The notes beneath the pieces were generated by a model. The model was not told the DNA's origin and searched no databases. It worked only from the letters and a program-made list of their open reading frames with translations. A DNA stretch of 20,608 nucleotides, taken from positions 1 through 20,608 of the forward strand of contig JAHIUP010000032.1 of the NCBI GenBank assembly GCA_018816925.1, in the 5' to 3' direction. Position numbers and translations under genes: made by a program. Shown here piece after piece: positions 19,795-20,608 of the stretch (its first letter is position 1; each line of letters opens with the position of its first letter). The DNA is from Patescibacteria group bacterium. Its GTDB lineage: Bacteria; Patescibacteriota; Minisyncoccia; Minisyncoccales; UBA10102.

Positions 19795-19809
19795 CTTGGC
19801 TAAACCAAG
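19795..19809 (-). terminator. Weak hairpin downstream of the NYN gene
   Basis: CTTGG (19809-19805) and CCAAG (19799-19795) flank a 5-base loop, followed by TTAT. The stem is short and there is no real T tract, so termination would be inefficient. Confidence 0.3.
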
Positions 19810-19831
19810 GCGGGGTTAGAAATGATCTGCA

Positions 19832-20392
19832 TTAAACCAACGTCTGTGGAAAGAATTGTTCTATATCGTCTAGGCGCAGCAAACGAACATCGTCTGCCAC
19901 TTTTGTCAGTCCAAAAGATTGACCCTTCGCAATACCAACGTACTGCACTGATTTACTAAACGATTGTACTTCCTCTAGTGCCGCCACAAGGTCTGTATCA
20001 GAACTCAAAAGATATGCTATATCGTATACATCTTGGCGAGCGAGTCGTATCATCTCCACCGCCAATCGCACATCTACACCCTTTTCATGAAACGATTTGT
20101 CCGGATGCTTAATTAGCGTGCCCAGAACAACAGGTATACCTTACTGGGAAAGCCGGGCAACGAGTTTCTGCTGATTTGCGTACATTTTCTCCGACTTTTC
20201 ATCGTGGTTCTCTCTACTTACCGCCCCTACATAATATTTCACGCCAACAAGTTCACTCCCTCCTGTGAGCCAGTCCGCAAATCCCTTATAGTTAAAATCC
20301 AAAAGCCGGTATTTTCTATCAAGTTTCTTGCTTAAATCTTTAAGTTTATGGTAAAAATTACTGCCGTCTATGAACACAAAAGCCCGTTTCAT
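19832..20392 (-). pseudogene. NYN-domain (LabA/DUF88-like) nuclease, interrupted by one in-frame stop
   Basis: From ATG 20392 the frame reads MKRAFVFIDGSNFYHKLKDL, with the catalytic Asp9 in the IDGSN motif, to ARLSQ, then TAA at 20143-20141 (codon 84). The same frame then continues GIPVVLGTLIKHPDKSFHEK, GVDVRLAVEMIRLA, YLLSSDTDLVAALEE and LLRLDDIEQFF to a natural stop at 19832. Both halves fit one NYN protein of about 186 residues, a PIN-like metal-dependent RNase fold, with acidic residues on both sides of the stop. One C-to-T change (CAA to TAA) explains the break. It could be a young pseudogene, a sequencing error or strain variation. No frame change is involved, and an internal restart at 20071 would lack the first catalytic Asp. 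Confidence 0.85.
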
Positions 20393-20398
20393 AGGCAC

Positions 20399-20433
20399 GA
20401 AAAACTGCCGTCCCGGCGAACCGAGAAGGCAGT
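20399..20433 (-). terminator. UUCG-capped terminator-like hairpin just upstream of the NYN gene
   Basis: ACTGCC (20433-20428), one unpaired T, TCTCGG, a TTCG tetraloop, CCGGGA, one unpaired C and GGCAGT (20409-20404), then five T. Twelve base pairs with a tight tetraloop and T tract form an intrinsic terminator. It lies between the promoter at 20449 and the NYN ATG at 20392, where it could act as an attenuator. Confidence 0.65.
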
Positions 20434-20448
20434 GGTGTTAGTAATTTT

Positions 20449-20477
20449 ATGATATGCCAAACCTACCACCCTGTCAA
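20449..20477 (-). promoter_or_regulatory. Promoter upstream of the NYN gene
   Basis: TTGACA (20477-20472), a 17-base spacer and TATCAT (20454-20449) on the minus strand. It predicts a 5' leader of about 50 bases that includes the UUCG hairpin. Confidence 0.6.
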
Positions 20478-20563
20478 GTAATCCTAAAACAGCCCTGATT
20501 TCTCGCTTCGCCATATACCCCACCATGCCTCTTTAGCAGAATCAAAACAATCCCTCCCACACC

Positions 20564-20584
20564 AAAAACCGCCTTGCGGCGGTT
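20564..20584 (-). terminator. Rho-independent terminator of a gene beyond the window
   Basis: AACCGCC (20584-20578), GCAA tetraloop, GGCGGTT (20573-20567), continuing into a five-T run on the minus strand. It would end a minus-strand transcript entering from the right. The ~100 bases between it and the NYN promoter hold no gene I can support. Confidence 0.7.
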
Positions 20585-20591
20585 GTTGGTT

Positions 20592-20608
20592 CCTTAGCCT
20601 GGCTAAGG
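20592..20608. repeat. Perfect palindrome at the window edge
   Basis: CCTTAGCC-T-GGCTAAGG, an 8-bp inverted repeat with one central base, directly upstream of the terminator above. It may be an extra hairpin of that gene's 3' end or part of a repeat cut by the window edge. Confidence 0.4.

Noticed and set aside
20389..20514. A 41-residue frame MAKREIRAVLGLLDRV... before the NYN gene
   Set aside because: A consensus-like promoter and a terminator hairpin lie inside it, so it is not listed as a gene; it is mentioned as a possible leader only.
1..20608. Alternative genetic code (TGA as Gly, known from some CPR lineages)
   Set aside because: TGA ends several genes in natural positions (for example L15, S17 and the ATGA overlaps), and no conserved Gly falls on an internal TGA.
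1..20608. CRISPR array, insertion sequence transposase or prophage genes
   Set aside because: No regularly spaced repeats, transposase motifs or phage proteins are seen. The repeats present are palindromic elements with no encoded enzyme.

Overview
The window reads as a chromosome segment of a Candidate Phyla Radiation (Patescibacteria) bacterium, most likely a Parcubacteria-type lineage. The evidence is a compact S10/spc-type ribosomal protein cluster with no rpmD (L30) gene between S5 and L15, short linkers and ATGA overlaps, a zinc-ribbon S14, a zinc-ribbon L24, an adk-adk-map tail after secY, and many reduced, slightly odd proteins. TAA, TAG and TGA all end genes, so the standard bacterial code applies. 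Every gene I can support is on the minus strand; the plus-strand reading frames are shadows.

Layout, in transcription order (high to low coordinates). 20392-19832: a NYN-domain nuclease gene broken by one in-frame TAA, preceded by a strong promoter and a UUCG-capped terminator-like leader. 19742-19069: a vapBC toxin-antitoxin pair with a palindromic operator over its promoter. 18982-18404: an RBBP9-type serine hydrolase. 18392-6269: the ribosomal operon, in the order L3, L4, L23, L2, S19, L22, S3, L16, L29, S17, L14, L24, L5, S14, S8, L6, L18, S5, L15, SecY, two adenylate kinases, methionine aminopeptidase. It has a ~100-base leader with two mutually exclusive hairpins and ends in a rho-independent terminator that overlaps the map stop codon. 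6227-2556: a metabolic operon of family 2 glycosyltransferase, GalT-like nucleotidyltransferase, DedA membrane protein, triosephosphate isomerase and a DUF458 RNase H-fold protein. 2473-1215: a small basic protein and a GH15 glucoamylase-like hydrolase, flanked by imperfect direct repeats resembling a tRNA 3' end. 1120-704: a hicBA pair with frameshifted hicA. 626-1: the first part of mnmA, running off the window.

The most interesting content is a family of structured palindromic elements of about 135-165 bp. Three copies are present: one between S17 and L14, one between S3 and L22, and one inserted in frame inside mnmA, between the conserved ATGHYARI and KDQSYFL blocks. The copies share loop and junction sequences (including an invariant GCTGG loop), but their stems differ and remain paired, and each is enclosed by a long outer stem unique to its site. 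A second, smaller palindrome is also inserted in frame in mnmA. This resembles the in-frame palindromic elements known from Rickettsia; I do not recognise the family.

A second theme is transcription: five separate transcription units carry a -10 box only 6-9 bases before the start codon, which suggests leaderless mRNAs. The ribosomal operon and the NYN gene instead have structured leaders.
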